A DNA stretch of 11,937 nt, from contig CALBSW010000059.1 in the NCBI GenBank assembly GCA_937967465.1, positions 1-11,937 on the forward strand, written 5' to 3'. Position 1 is the first letter of the stretch; each line of letters opens with the position of its first letter. A program made the position numbers and the translations under genes. The notes under the pieces were generated by a model. That model was not told the origin of the DNA. It did no database searches and saw only the letters and a program-made list of their open reading frames with translations. The DNA is from an uncultured Flavobacteriales bacterium. GTDB taxonomy: Bacteria; Bacteroidota; Bacteroidia; Flavobacteriales_D; Sanyastnellaceae. Shown here piece by piece: positions 1 to 6,803 of the stretch.

Positions 1-1097
1 TGCCCGTAGTTCCCTGTCAAGTAGCGTTGTCTCGTGCCGACCCGCTGGGTGTGGACAGGAGCGCAGTCTCCTTCGCGGTACACGGTGACCGGAATGCCTT
101 GGAGCGCGCTTCTGTCGCGGCTCGGTGTCAAGTCGAGAAAGCCCAAAGGCGCCTCGATTTCGATGTGGTTGTGCTGCCGAGGGACCAACGTGACGTTGGC
201 TTTGGTCACCGGTGGGATGCTGTGGACCACAACGTCGTATTGGGGAACGGGGTTGAGCACCAACGTGTCCGGGACCCCGGGTTCCGTGGCGGTGTGGACG
301 GCCTGCAGGACGGGGTGGCCGGATGACCGTTCGATGAACTCGAACGGCACATTGGTCACAGTGGGTTGTCCTTCCGAATCCAGCAGGTCCAATTGGACGG
401 TGGTGCGGTGGATGGCCTGGTCGATGACAATGTCCAGCACTTCACCAAACACCTCAGGACGAGAGGCGTCGAAATAGCGTCCCACACATTGGAAAGTGTC
501 CTTGTATTTCTCCTCCAGACCAATGCCGATGATGAAAGGTTGAATGACAATGCCCTGTGCCTGCAAGGCGCGCGATACAGCGCAGGGGTCTTCGTCGCAA
601 GCTTCGATGCCATCGGTGATCAGGACAATGACGTTCCGGCCAGGCCCTGTGGTGGCGGCGAAGTCATCTGCAGCGGCGAGCAAGGAACGGGCGATGGGCG
701 TGGTGCCTTGGGCGCGAAGTTTGCGCAACTCCTGCTGGATGATCAGGTTGCGCCCGGGGCCGATGGGCACGATCAACTCCGTATCGTCACAGTCCTGTTG
801 GCCGGGAACGTGCCGGGTACCGTGCCCATACACGCGCAAGCCGAGTTCGATGTCGGGTTGGAGATACAGGCTGTCGAGGGAAGCCGCCAGCAATTCCCGG
901 GCGACATCCCATTTGCGCCGTCGCCCCCAGAATGCATTCATCGAGTTCGACGCATCGAACACGAAAAGGATCCGGGTGACTTCGGGTTGCGGTTCAGCAG
1001 AAGACGCACTTTGCCCTTGGATGGGCGATGCTGCGGACAAGGTCAGTCCAAAGCAAAGGGCCAATCCGCACCAAAACGGTCGGCGATGGCCGGCCAT
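1..1097 (-). CDS. Secreted VWA-domain protein, C-terminus beyond left edge
   Basis: The reading frame is open from an ATG at 1097-1095 to the left edge, giving 365 whole codons and no stop, so the C-terminus is missing. Residues 1-28 look like a signal peptide: basic HRR, then hydrophobic FWCGLALCFGLTLSAA. There is no good lipobox, so a secreted or periplasmic soluble protein is likely. A von Willebrand factor A domain follows at about 40-230. Its metal-ion-dependent adhesion site is complete: D48-x-S50-x-S52 (FDASNSM), T132/T133, and D162 in ITDG. Residues 230-365 look beta-rich and I do not recognise them; cysteines lie at 103, 167, 172, 204 and 345. The start overlaps the transketolase stop (TGATG), which supports this ATG and suggests translational coupling. 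An intact site suggests metal-dependent ligand binding, but the ligand and function are unknown. The VWA assignment is confident; any link to transketolase is only positional. Confidence 0.9.
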   Translation of the reverse strand, partial: MAGHRRPFWCGLALCFGLTLSAASPIQGQSASSAEPQPEVTRILFVFDASNSMNAFWGRRRKWDVARELLAASLDSLYLQPDIELGLRVYGHGTRHVPGQQDCDDTELIVPIGPGRNLIIQQELRKLRAQGTTPIARSLLAAADDFAATTGPGRNVIVLITDGIEACDEDPCAVSRALQAQGIVIQPFIIGIGLEEKYKDTFQCVGRYFDASRPEVFGEVLDIVIDQAIHRTTVQLDLLDSEGQPTVTNVPFEFIERSSGHPVLQAVHTATEPGVPDTLVLNPVPQYDVVVHSIPPVTKANVTLVPRQHNHIEIEAPLGFLDLTPSRDRSALQGIPVTVYREGDCAPVHTQRVGTRQRYLTGNYG

Positions 1098-1942
1098 CAG
1101 TAATCGGCGAGGGAGGAGTCCAATTGAGCCAAGGCGGAGGCCAGTTGCTCATCGTTCGGAGCCACACCGTGCCACTTGTGCGTGCCTTCCATGAAGTCCA
1201 CACCCCGGCCCATGTCAGTGCGCATGAGCACCACAACCGGTTTCCCTTGACCGGCCGCATTGCGGGCTTCCTTGAAAATGCGGTCCAGGTCGTTCAAGTC
1301 GTGGCCGTTGCACTCGAGAACGGTCCAACCAAAGGCGGCCCATTTGGCGGCGAGGTCGCCCAGGGACATCACGTCTTCCACCGCACCATCGATCTGTTGT
1401 CCGTTGTAGTCAACGAAACTGATCAGGTTGTCGATTTTGTGGTGGGCAGCATACATGGCGGCTTCCCAGATTTGACCTTCCTGAAGCTCTCCGTCACCGT
1501 GGAGACTGTAGACCCAGCGGTCTTCACCGTTGAGCTTTTTGGCTTGGGCTGCACCACATGCGACGCTCAGGCCTTGCCCCAGGGAACCACTCGCCACGCG
1601 AATGCCAGGCAGCTTTTCTTCCGTGGCGGGGTGACCTTGCAGGCGCGTGTTCAACTTCCGGAACGTGGCCAATTCGGACACCGGGAAGTACCCCCTGCGG
1701 GCGAGCACGCTGTACCACACCGGGCTGATGTGGCCATTGGACAGGAAGAACAGGTCTTCGCCTTGGCCATCCATGGTGAAGTTCTCCGGGTCGAGTTGCA
1801 TCTCGTCGAAATACAGCTTCACGAGAAAGTCAGTGCAGCCGAGGGAGCCACCGGGGTGGCCGGAGCTGGCGCCGTGAACCATGCGGACGATGTCGCGCCG
1901 GACTTGGCTGCAGATGTCTTGGAGTGGATGGGTCGTGGACAT
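1097..1942 (-). CDS. Transketolase, N-terminal (thiamine-diphosphate) subunit
   Basis: The 281-residue protein matches the usual size of a stand-alone transketolase N-terminal half. This half carries the diphosphate-binding side of the thiamine cofactor in the cytosolic pentose phosphate pathway enzyme, which moves two-carbon units between sugar phosphates. Visible motifs are GHPGGSLG (28-35), SNGH (68-71), SGSLGQGLS (118-126), GDGELQEGQ (149-157) with the cofactor-site Asn in DYNGQQIDG (178-186), and WHG (257-259). The pyrimidine-binding and C-terminal domains are absent, so a separate C-terminal subunit must be supplied from outside this window. The frame stays open upstream, but the ATG at 1942-1940 fits the family N-terminus and lies 22 bases after a -7-like element. 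The stop overlaps the start of the VWA gene. The family assignment is firm; the partner location is unknown. Confidence 0.95.
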   Translation of the reverse strand: MSTTHPLQDICSQVRRDIVRMVHGASSGHPGGSLGCTDFLVKLYFDEMQLDPENFTMDGQGEDLFFLSNGHISPVWYSVLARRGYFPVSELATFRKLNTRLQGHPATEEKLPGIRVASGSLGQGLSVACGAAQAKKLNGEDRWVYSLHGDGELQEGQIWEAAMYAAHHKIDNLISFVDYNGQQIDGAVEDVMSLGDLAAKWAAFGWTVLECNGHDLNDLDRIFKEARNAAGQGKPVVVLMRTDMGRGVDFMEGTHKWHGVAPNDEQLASALAQLDSSLADY

Positions 1943-1964
1943 GGGGCGGTGAACGAATGCGTGT

Positions 1965-1972
1965 CGAAAGTA
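1965..1972 (-). promoter_or_regulatory. Candidate -7 element for the transketolase gene
   Basis: On the minus strand the sequence reads TACTTTCG, one base from the Bacteroidota -7 consensus TAnnTTTG, and it ends 22 bases before the transketolase ATG. I see no matching -33 TTG at the usual distance, so this is a candidate from position and motif only. Confidence 0.4.
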
Positions 1973-1987
1973 CGCAGGACGCCTGCG
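1973..1987. repeat. 15-base inverted repeat between divergent promoters
   Basis: CGCAGG and CCTGCG are perfect inverted repeats separated by ACG. They sit directly upstream of the candidate transketolase -7 element and about 55 bases upstream of the ychF -7 element. The position would suit an operator for the divergent pair, but nothing identifies a regulator, and a 6-base GC-rich dyad can arise by chance. Confidence 0.4.
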
Positions 1988-2041
1988 CTGTTTTGGCCCC
2001 TGTGGACAAAAGCAGGGAAAGTCGGCCGGGACAGCGGCGGT

Positions 2042-2049
2042 TATCTTTG
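2042..2049 (+). promoter_or_regulatory. -7 promoter element for ychF
   Basis: TATCTTTG matches the Bacteroidota sigma-A -7 consensus TAnnTTTG exactly and ends 19 bases before the ychF ATG, implying a very short 5' leader. No clear -33 TTG is seen at the expected spacing. Confidence 0.65.
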
Positions 2050-2068
2050 CCCTCCAAATCGAGAATCC

Positions 2069-3166
2069 ATGGCCCTGAAATGCGGCATCGTCGGCCTGCC
2101 CAATGTTGGCAAATCGACCCTCTTCAATTGCCTCTCCAACGCCAAGGCGCAGAGTGCCAACTTTCCGTTCTGCACCATCGAGCCGAACCTCGGCGTGATC
2201 AACGTGCCGGATGCGCGGTTGGAGAAACTGGTGGAGATGGTCCAACCACAGAACACCGTGCCCACAACGGTGGAGATCGTGGACATCGCCGGACTCGTGA
2301 AAGGCGCCAGCAAAGGGGAGGGACTCGGCAACAAGTTCCTGGCCAACATCCGGGAGACCCACGCCATTTTGCACGTTCTCCGGTGCTTTGAAGACGACAA
2401 CATCGTCCATGTCGATGGCAGTGTGGACCCCATCCGAGACAAGGAAGTCATCGATACGGAGCTGCAGTTGAAGGACTTGGAGACGGTGGAGACCCGGATG
2501 CAAAAAGTGGCCAAGCAGGCGTCCATCGGAGACAAGGATGCCCGGAAGCAACTCGACCTCTACGAACGGGTGAAAGCGGCCTTGGAGCAAGGCATTTCCG
2601 CCCGGGCCGTGGAACGCGAGGACAGCGAAGAGCCCTTGTTCCAAGAAATGCAGTTGCTCACAGGGAAGCCCATCTTGTACGTCTGCAACGTGGAGGAAGG
2701 GGCCGTGGTCGATGGCAACGCACATGTCGATCGCGTCAAGGAAATGGCAGCCGCAGAAGGGGCGGGAACGCTCTTGATTGGTGCAGCCATTGAGGCGGAC
2801 ATCGCCGAACTGGAGGATGCAGAGGAACGGGATATGTTCCTGGCTGACATTGGATTGGAGGAGCCCGGCGTGGCCAAGCTGATTCGGTCGGCCTACAGTT
2901 TGCTCGACCTTCAGACCTACTTCACTGCGGGAGAAAAGGAGGTGCGGGCCTGGACGGTCAAAGCCGGGAGTACGGCCCCGCAGGCTGCGGGCGTGATCCA
3001 CACGGACTTCGAAAAAGGATTCATCCGTGCCGAAGTCATGAAGTATCAGGATTTCGTGGAGCTCGGGAGTGAGCAAGCGGTCAAGGAAGCCGGCAAACTC
3101 AGCATCGAAGGCAAGGAGTACATCGTCGAGGACGGTGACATCATGCACTTCCGCTTCAACGTATGA
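2069..3166 (+). CDS. ychF: Redox-regulated ribosome-associated ATPase YchF
   Basis: The protein has 365 residues, the normal length for YchF (bacterial relative of eukaryotic OLA1), an Obg-family P-loop protein that binds ribosomes in the cytosol. The P-loop is GLPNVGKST (9-17), switch I lies around FPFCTIEPN (32-40), and the G3 motif is DIAG (72-75). The G4 position reads NVEE (207-210) instead of NKxD, the hallmark of YchF that shifts preference from GTP to ATP. An alpha-helical coiled region (about 130-200) and a C-terminal TGS domain (about 281-364) complete the family layout. The frame remains open far upstream, but the ATG at 2069 gives the standard MALKCGIVGLPNVGKS start and follows a perfect -7 promoter motif. 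The TGA overlaps the start of the next gene, so the two are probably co-transcribed. Confidence 0.98.
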   Translation: MALKCGIVGLPNVGKSTLFNCLSNAKAQSANFPFCTIEPNLGVINVPDARLEKLVEMVQPQNTVPTTVEIVDIAGLVKGASKGEGLGNKFLANIRETHAILHVLRCFEDDNIVHVDGSVDPIRDKEVIDTELQLKDLETVETRMQKVAKQASIGDKDARKQLDLYERVKAALEQGISARAVEREDSEEPLFQEMQLLTGKPILYVCNVEEGAVVDGNAHVDRVKEMAAAEGAGTLLIGAAIEADIAELEDAEERDMFLADIGLEEPGVAKLIRSAYSLLDLQTYFTAGEKEVRAWTVKAGSTAPQAAGVIHTDFEKGFIRAEVMKYQDFVELGSEQAVKEAGKLSIEGKEYIVEDGDIMHFRFNV

Positions 3167-3636
3167 TGGCGCACAGGGGAGTGCAACTAGGGCTTGGGTT
3201 CGTCCTCGGTCTGTTGCTGTGGATGGGGTGTGCCGCGCCGGATTCCGGACGGGACGCTGGCCTGGATCAGGACAGGACCCGCATTTTGGAACGCATGGCC
3301 GCGCAGGAAGCGGCTTGGAATTCAGGTGATCTGGAGGGGTTCATGGCGGCGTATTGGACATCCGACAGCTTGTTGTTTGTCGGAAGCCGGGGACCTTCTA
3401 GAGGTTGGACCACCACATTGGACAATTACCGGCAGTCTTATCCCAACCGCGATGCCATGGGGAAACTCACATTCGGTGTGGAGGACCTGACGTTCGCCGG
3501 AGCGGACCACGCACTGATGCTGGGAAGCTGGCGTTTGGATCGCCCGGCTGAACGCGACACCCTCGCAGGTTGGTTCAGCCTCGTTTGGGAGCGGAAGGAC
3601 GGGGATTGGGTCATCGTCCGTGACCACAGCAGCTGA
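3163..3636 (+). CDS. DUF4440/NTF2-like (SnoaL-fold) putative lipoprotein
   Basis: The 157-residue protein begins with a hydrophobic segment (residues 8-22) ending in LLLWMGC, so C23 may be lipidated. The lipobox is imperfect because Trp and Met occupy the -3 and -2 positions. The mature part has the DUF4440/ketosteroid-isomerase-like pattern: an amphipathic helix with AAQEAAWNSGDLEGFMAAY (46-64), and a closing strand pair FSLVWERKDGDWVIVRDHSS (138-157) with the typical W...DGxWxIVxDH signature. NTF2-like folds bind small ligands or act as isomerases or scaffolds; the substrate here cannot be read. It starts at ATG 3163 overlapping the ychF stop (ATGA); a second ATG at 3166 is also possible. 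The tight coupling to ychF suggests shared expression, not proven shared function. It ends 12 bases from the convergent ftsB-like gene. Confidence 0.85.
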   Translation: MMAHRGVQLGLGFVLGLLLWMGCAAPDSGRDAGLDQDRTRILERMAAQEAAWNSGDLEGFMAAYWTSDSLLFVGSRGPSRGWTTTLDNYRQSYPNRDAMGKLTFGVEDLTFAGADHALMLGSWRLDRPAERDTLAGWFSLVWERKDGDWVIVRDHSS

Positions 3637-3648
3637 TCGCCCCGGGCC

Positions 3649-3945
3649 TCAACGGTAGACGAAGACGTCCTCGTTGGGCTTGTGCATGTAGTATGCTTCT
3701 CGTGCGTGCCGCTCCTTGGCCGAAGGGTCGGTGCTCAATTGCTCCAGGTCCCCTTCCAATTCGGCAATCCTTTGCCGGTGCTCTTCCATCTTGGTTTCGA
3801 TGTCATTCCGTTCGGCGTGGGTTTTCACCATGCGCAACAGATCCACGTCGGCCAACGTGAGCATCCAAACCAGAAAAAGAAGAGCGGCCAAGACATACCG
3901 GTTGGTCTGTCTCAGCCGCTCGATGATGTCATGGATGCGGTCCAT
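3649..3945 (-). CDS. Septum formation initiator, FtsB/DivIC-like
   Basis: The 98-residue bitopic membrane protein has a short cytoplasmic N-terminus, one transmembrane helix (about 17-33, YVLAALLFLVWMLTLAD), a periplasmic coiled coil (about 35-72, rich in Glu, Arg and Leu), and a conserved tail REAYYMHKPNEDVFVYR (82-98) typical of Bacteroidota septum formation initiator proteins. Family members form the FtsQ-FtsL-FtsB type complex that activates septal peptidoglycan synthesis. The ATG at 3945 comes 5 bases after the clpC stop, so the gene is almost certainly translated from the clpC transcript. No promoter or terminator of its own is visible. The length is normal. The family call is firm; which of FtsB or DivIC it best corresponds to cannot be settled from sequence reading alone. 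Confidence 0.92.
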   Translation of the reverse strand: MDRIHDIIERLRQTNRYVLAALLFLVWMLTLADVDLLRMVKTHAERNDIETKMEEHRQRIAELEGDLEQLSTDPSAKERHAREAYYMHKPNEDVFVYR

Positions 3946-3950
3946 CCAGC

Positions 3951-6596
3951 TCAGGCTTTCTCTTCGTCGCCTGCAGCATCGTCCGCCGTCTCTTCGGCAG
4001 CGTCGGCTTCAGGCGCTTCAGGTGCTTCAGTTGCATCCTCATCGGATGCGTCCTCAGTGGATTCAGGCGCTTCACCTTTGATGATGCGGATGGCCAGTTC
4101 GTCCTGGCCCTCCATGGCATCGCCTTCGATTTTGTCGCCTTCTTGGAGCTGTGCACTGATGATTTCCTCAGCGAGTGGGTCCTCGAGGTACTTCTGGAGA
4201 GCGCGGCGGAGCGGGCGGGCACCGAACTGCTCGTCGTAGCCTTTCTCCACAAGGAAGTCCTTGGCGGCGTCGGTGAGCGTGATGCTGTATCCGAGGCTTT
4301 CAATCCGGCCAAACAACTTGCGCAGTTCGAGGTCGATGATTTGGTGAATGTCCTCGCGCTTCAGACTGTTGAAGACGATCACGTCGTCAATCCGGTTCAG
4401 GAATTCCGGGGCGAAAGCACGCTTCAAGGCGTTCTGGATGACCCCGCGACGGTCGTCTCCTTCCTTGGCCTGTTTTGCACCCGTTGAGAAGCCCACACCA
4501 GTGCCGAAATCTTGAAGCTGACGTGCACCGATGTTGGACGTCATGATGACGATGGTGTTCCGGAAATCCACGCGACGGCCGAGGCTGTCCGTCAGTTGCC
4601 CATCATCGAGGGCCTGCAGGAGCAAGTTGAAGACGTCGGGGTGGGCCTTTTCAATCTCATCGAGGAGAACGATGGAGTAGGGCTTGCGCCGGACCTTCTC
4701 GGTGAGCTGTCCACCTTCTTCATATCCAACATATCCCGGAGGCGCGCCAACCAGGCGGCTGACGGCGAACTTCTCCATGTACTCCGACATGTCGATGCGG
4801 ATCAGGGCTTCTTCGGAATCGAAGAGGTTTTTGGCGAGTTCCTTGGCGAGCTGGGTCTTTCCAACGCCCGTCGGGCCGAGGAAGATGAAGCTGCCAACGG
4901 GCTTGTTCGGATCCTTGAGTCCAGCGCGGTTCCGCTTGATGGCGCGAACGACCTGACGGACAGCCACGGGTTGGCCAATGACCTTGTCGGCCATGTCCTC
5001 GTCCATTCTGGACAGCTTTCCGCTCTCTTTCTCAGCGATGCGCTGGACGGGAATGCCCGTCATCATCGCCACCACTTCTTCAACGTGGTCTTCGGTCACC
5101 GTCACCCGGTGGGTCTTGGTGTCCTCCTCCCACTTCTTCTTGGCTGCGGCGAGCTTTTCGGTCAATTGACGCTCGGAGTCACGAAGGCGTGCGGCCTCTT
5201 CGTATTTCTGGCTGCGGACGACCCGGTTCTTTTCCTCCTTGACCTCCTCGATCTCTTGCTCGATGTCGATGATCTCCTGGGGAACATTGATGTTGTTCAA
5301 GTGCACGCGGCTGCCCACTTCGTCGAGGGCGTCGATGGCCTTGTCCGGCAAGTGGCGGTCGGTGATGTACCGCGAGGTGAGGGAGACACAGCAGCGAATG
5401 GCTTCTTCCGTGTAGTTCACGGAGTGGTGCTCTTCGTACTTGTCCTTGATGTTGTTGAGGATTTCAATTGTTTCCTCGACGGAGGTCGGTTCGACCAGGA
5501 CCTTCTGGAACCGGCGTTCCAAAGCGCCGTCCTTTTCGATGTGCTGTCGGTACTCGTCCAAGGTGGTGGCGCCGATGCATTGAATCTCGCCACGTGCCAG
5601 GGCCGGCTTGAACATGTTGGAAGCGTCGAGCGAACCGCTGGCCCCACCAGCGCCCACAATGGTGTGGATTTCGTCAATGAAGAGGATGACGTCCAAGCTC
5701 TTTTCCAGCTCGTTCATCACCGCCTTCATGCGCTCTTCGAATTGGCCGCGGTACTTGGTTCCGGCCACCAACGAGGCGACGTCCAAGGTCACCACGCGCT
5801 TTCCGAACAGCACGCGAGACACTTTCTTCTCCACGATGCGGATGGCCAGGCCTTCTGCGATGGCACTCTTGCCCACACCGGGCTCACCGATGAGGATGGG
5901 GTTGTTCTTCTTGCGGCGGGCCAGCACTTGGCTGACGCGCTCGATTTCCTTTTCGCGGCCCACAATGGCATCGAGCTTGCCCTCCTCAGCGAGTGCGGTC
6001 AGGTCGCGACCGAAGTTGTCGAGTACCGGCGTCTTGCTCTTGCTGTCTGCCTTGGAGGCGGCGCCGCGCCCAGGACCATTGCCCATGGAACCGCGTTCTT
6101 CTTCGTCATCTGCCATGCCTGGAAATTCAGCTCGGGGTGTGCTGGACGTTCCACCGCCATCGGACAGGATGCTCTCGAATTCCTGTTTGGCTTCGTCGTA
6201 GTCGACGTTGAGCGCGAGCAGGGCCTTGGTGGCCACGTTGTTTTCGTCTTTCAAAATGGAGAGGAGAAGGTGTTCAGTTCCAATGACCGGGCTCTTGAAG
6301 GTCTTGGCTTCGAGATAGGTGATCTTCAAGATTTTCTCAGCCTGTTTGACCAAGGGGATGTTGCCCGGATTTCCCGTAGTGACAGCAGAAGGGGAGATGC
6401 TGCCCTCGACCATCTTGCGAAGTCGGGGCAGGTCGACGTTGAGGCCTTCCAAGATGCGGATGGCCGTGCCTTCTCCCTCTCGGATGATGCCCAGCAGAAG
6501 GTGCTCGACACCGATGTAGTTGTGGCCGAGTCGCAACGCTTCCTCACGGCTGTACGTGATGACGTCCTTGACCCGGGGAGAGAATTTTGCGTCCAT
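3951..6596 (-). CDS. clpC: ClpC AAA+ unfoldase, ATPase subunit of Clp protease
   Basis: The 881-residue class I Clp/Hsp100 ATPase unfolds substrates and threads them into ClpP in the cytosol. Domains in order: Clp N-domain double repeat (about 1-145); D1 with Walker A GEPGVGKS (237-244) and Walker B ILFIDE (304-309); a short middle domain with a UVR-like coiled segment (about 448-485); D2 with Walker A GPTGVGKT (574-581) and Walker B VLLDE (643-647). A VGF tripeptide at 701-703 sits where ClpC carries its ClpP-docking loop; this and the short middle domain exclude ClpB. The last 41 residues (841-881) are a Glu/Asp/Ala-rich low-complexity tail that makes the protein somewhat longer than usual. 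The chosen ATG at 6596-6594 gives MDAKFSPRVKDVI, the family start; an in-frame TTG two codons upstream is less likely. The ftsB-like gene follows after 5 bases. Confidence 0.97.
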   Translation of the reverse strand: MDAKFSPRVKDVITYSREEALRLGHNYIGVEHLLLGIIREGEGTAIRILEGLNVDLPRLRKMVEGSISPSAVTTGNPGNIPLVKQAEKILKITYLEAKTFKSPVIGTEHLLLSILKDENNVATKALLALNVDYDEAKQEFESILSDGGGTSSTPRAEFPGMADDEEERGSMGNGPGRGAASKADSKSKTPVLDNFGRDLTALAEEGKLDAIVGREKEIERVSQVLARRKKNNPILIGEPGVGKSAIAEGLAIRIVEKKVSRVLFGKRVVTLDVASLVAGTKYRGQFEERMKAVMNELEKSLDVILFIDEIHTIVGAGGASGSLDASNMFKPALARGEIQCIGATTLDEYRQHIEKDGALERRFQKVLVEPTSVEETIEILNNIKDKYEEHHSVNYTEEAIRCCVSLTSRYITDRHLPDKAIDALDEVGSRVHLNNINVPQEIIDIEQEIEEVKEEKNRVVRSQKYEEAARLRDSERQLTEKLAAAKKKWEEDTKTHRVTVTEDHVEEVVAMMTGIPVQRIAEKESGKLSRMDEDMADKVIGQPVAVRQVVRAIKRNRAGLKDPNKPVGSFIFLGPTGVGKTQLAKELAKNLFDSEEALIRIDMSEYMEKFAVSRLVGAPPGYVGYEEGGQLTEKVRRKPYSIVLLDEIEKAHPDVFNLLLQALDDGQLTDSLGRRVDFRNTIVIMTSNIGARQLQDFGTGVGFSTGAKQAKEGDDRRGVIQNALKRAFAPEFLNRIDDVIVFNSLKREDIHQIIDLELRKLFGRIESLGYSITLTDAAKDFLVEKGYDEQFGARPLRRALQKYLEDPLAEEIISAQLQEGDKIEGDAMEGQDELAIRIIKGEAPESTEDASDEDATEAPEAPEADAAEETADDAAGDEEKA

Positions 6597-6627
6597 GTTC
6601 AATGTTGATGGGGAGAACCCCGATTGT

Positions 6628-6635
6628 CAAAGCTA
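6628..6635 (-). promoter_or_regulatory. -7 promoter element for clpC
   Basis: Read on the minus strand this is TAGCTTTG, an exact match to TAnnTTTG, ending 31 bases before the clpC ATG. The predicted leader contains GGGG-TTCT-CCCC (6609-6620), able to form a small 4-base-pair hairpin. No clear -33 element was found. Confidence 0.6.
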
Positions 6636-6679
6636 TTGCCGCCAAAGGAGCGGTTGATTTTGTAGGCGTGTGATTTTCC

Positions 6680-6700
6680 ACAAGCCACCGTCAGGCTTGT
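6680..6700. repeat. Inverted repeat in the clpC-gyrA divergent region
   Basis: ACAAGCC (6680-6686) and GGCTTGT (6694-6700) are perfect 7-base inverted repeats around a 7-base spacer. TTTT at 6674-6677 and AAAA at 6703-6706 extend the dyad after a two-base mismatch on each side. It lies about 45 bases upstream of both the clpC and gyrA -7 candidates, a plausible operator position, but no regulator is identified. Confidence 0.5.
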
Positions 6701-6726
6701 TCAAAATACGGGCCAAAAGGCACCCG

Positions 6727-6753
6727 TTGGGGGAAGGGGAAGCGGTATTTTCG
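6727..6753 (+). promoter_or_regulatory. Candidate gyrA promoter (-33 TTG, -7 TATTTTCG)
   Basis: TTG at 6727-6729 and TATTTTCG at 6746-6753 are separated by 16 bases, close to Bacteroidota -33/-7 spacing. The -7 box differs from TAnnTTTG at one position. The distance from the box to the gyrA ATG is 50 bases. Confidence 0.45.
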
Positions 6754-6778
6754 CTTAACCCCCAAATGGGGCCGCAAG

Positions 6779-6791
6779 CCGCGGTCCGCGG
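6779..6791. repeat. CCGCGG-T-CCGCGG dyad in the gyrA leader
   Basis: Two copies of the palindrome CCGCGG flank a single T, ending 12 bases before the gyrA start and followed by a G run. If transcription begins near 6760 this lies in the 5' leader, where it could form GC-rich structure near the ribosome binding region. No function is known for it. Confidence 0.4.
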
Positions 6792-6803
6792 GGGGATGAC
6801 AAC

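Noticed and set aside
1028..2068. In-frame N-terminal extension of YchF
   Set aside because: It runs antisense to transketolase; YchF begins with MALKCGIVGLPN at 2069 and a promoter motif lies at 2042-2049.
1943..3148. In-frame N-terminal extension of transketolase
   Set aside because: It is antisense to ychF; the family N-terminus and length fit the ATG at 1942.
3951..6596. ClpB disaggregase as an alternative call
   Set aside because: The middle domain is too short and a VGF ClpP-docking tripeptide is present.
6597..6602. TTG start for ClpC two codons upstream
   Set aside because: The ATG at 6596 matches the family N-terminus MDxxFSPRVKDVI; the TTG adds only two residues.
4512..6608. Long plus-strand open frame antisense to clpC
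   Set aside because: It lies opposite a full-length conserved clpC and resembles no family; GC-rich codon bias creates such frames.
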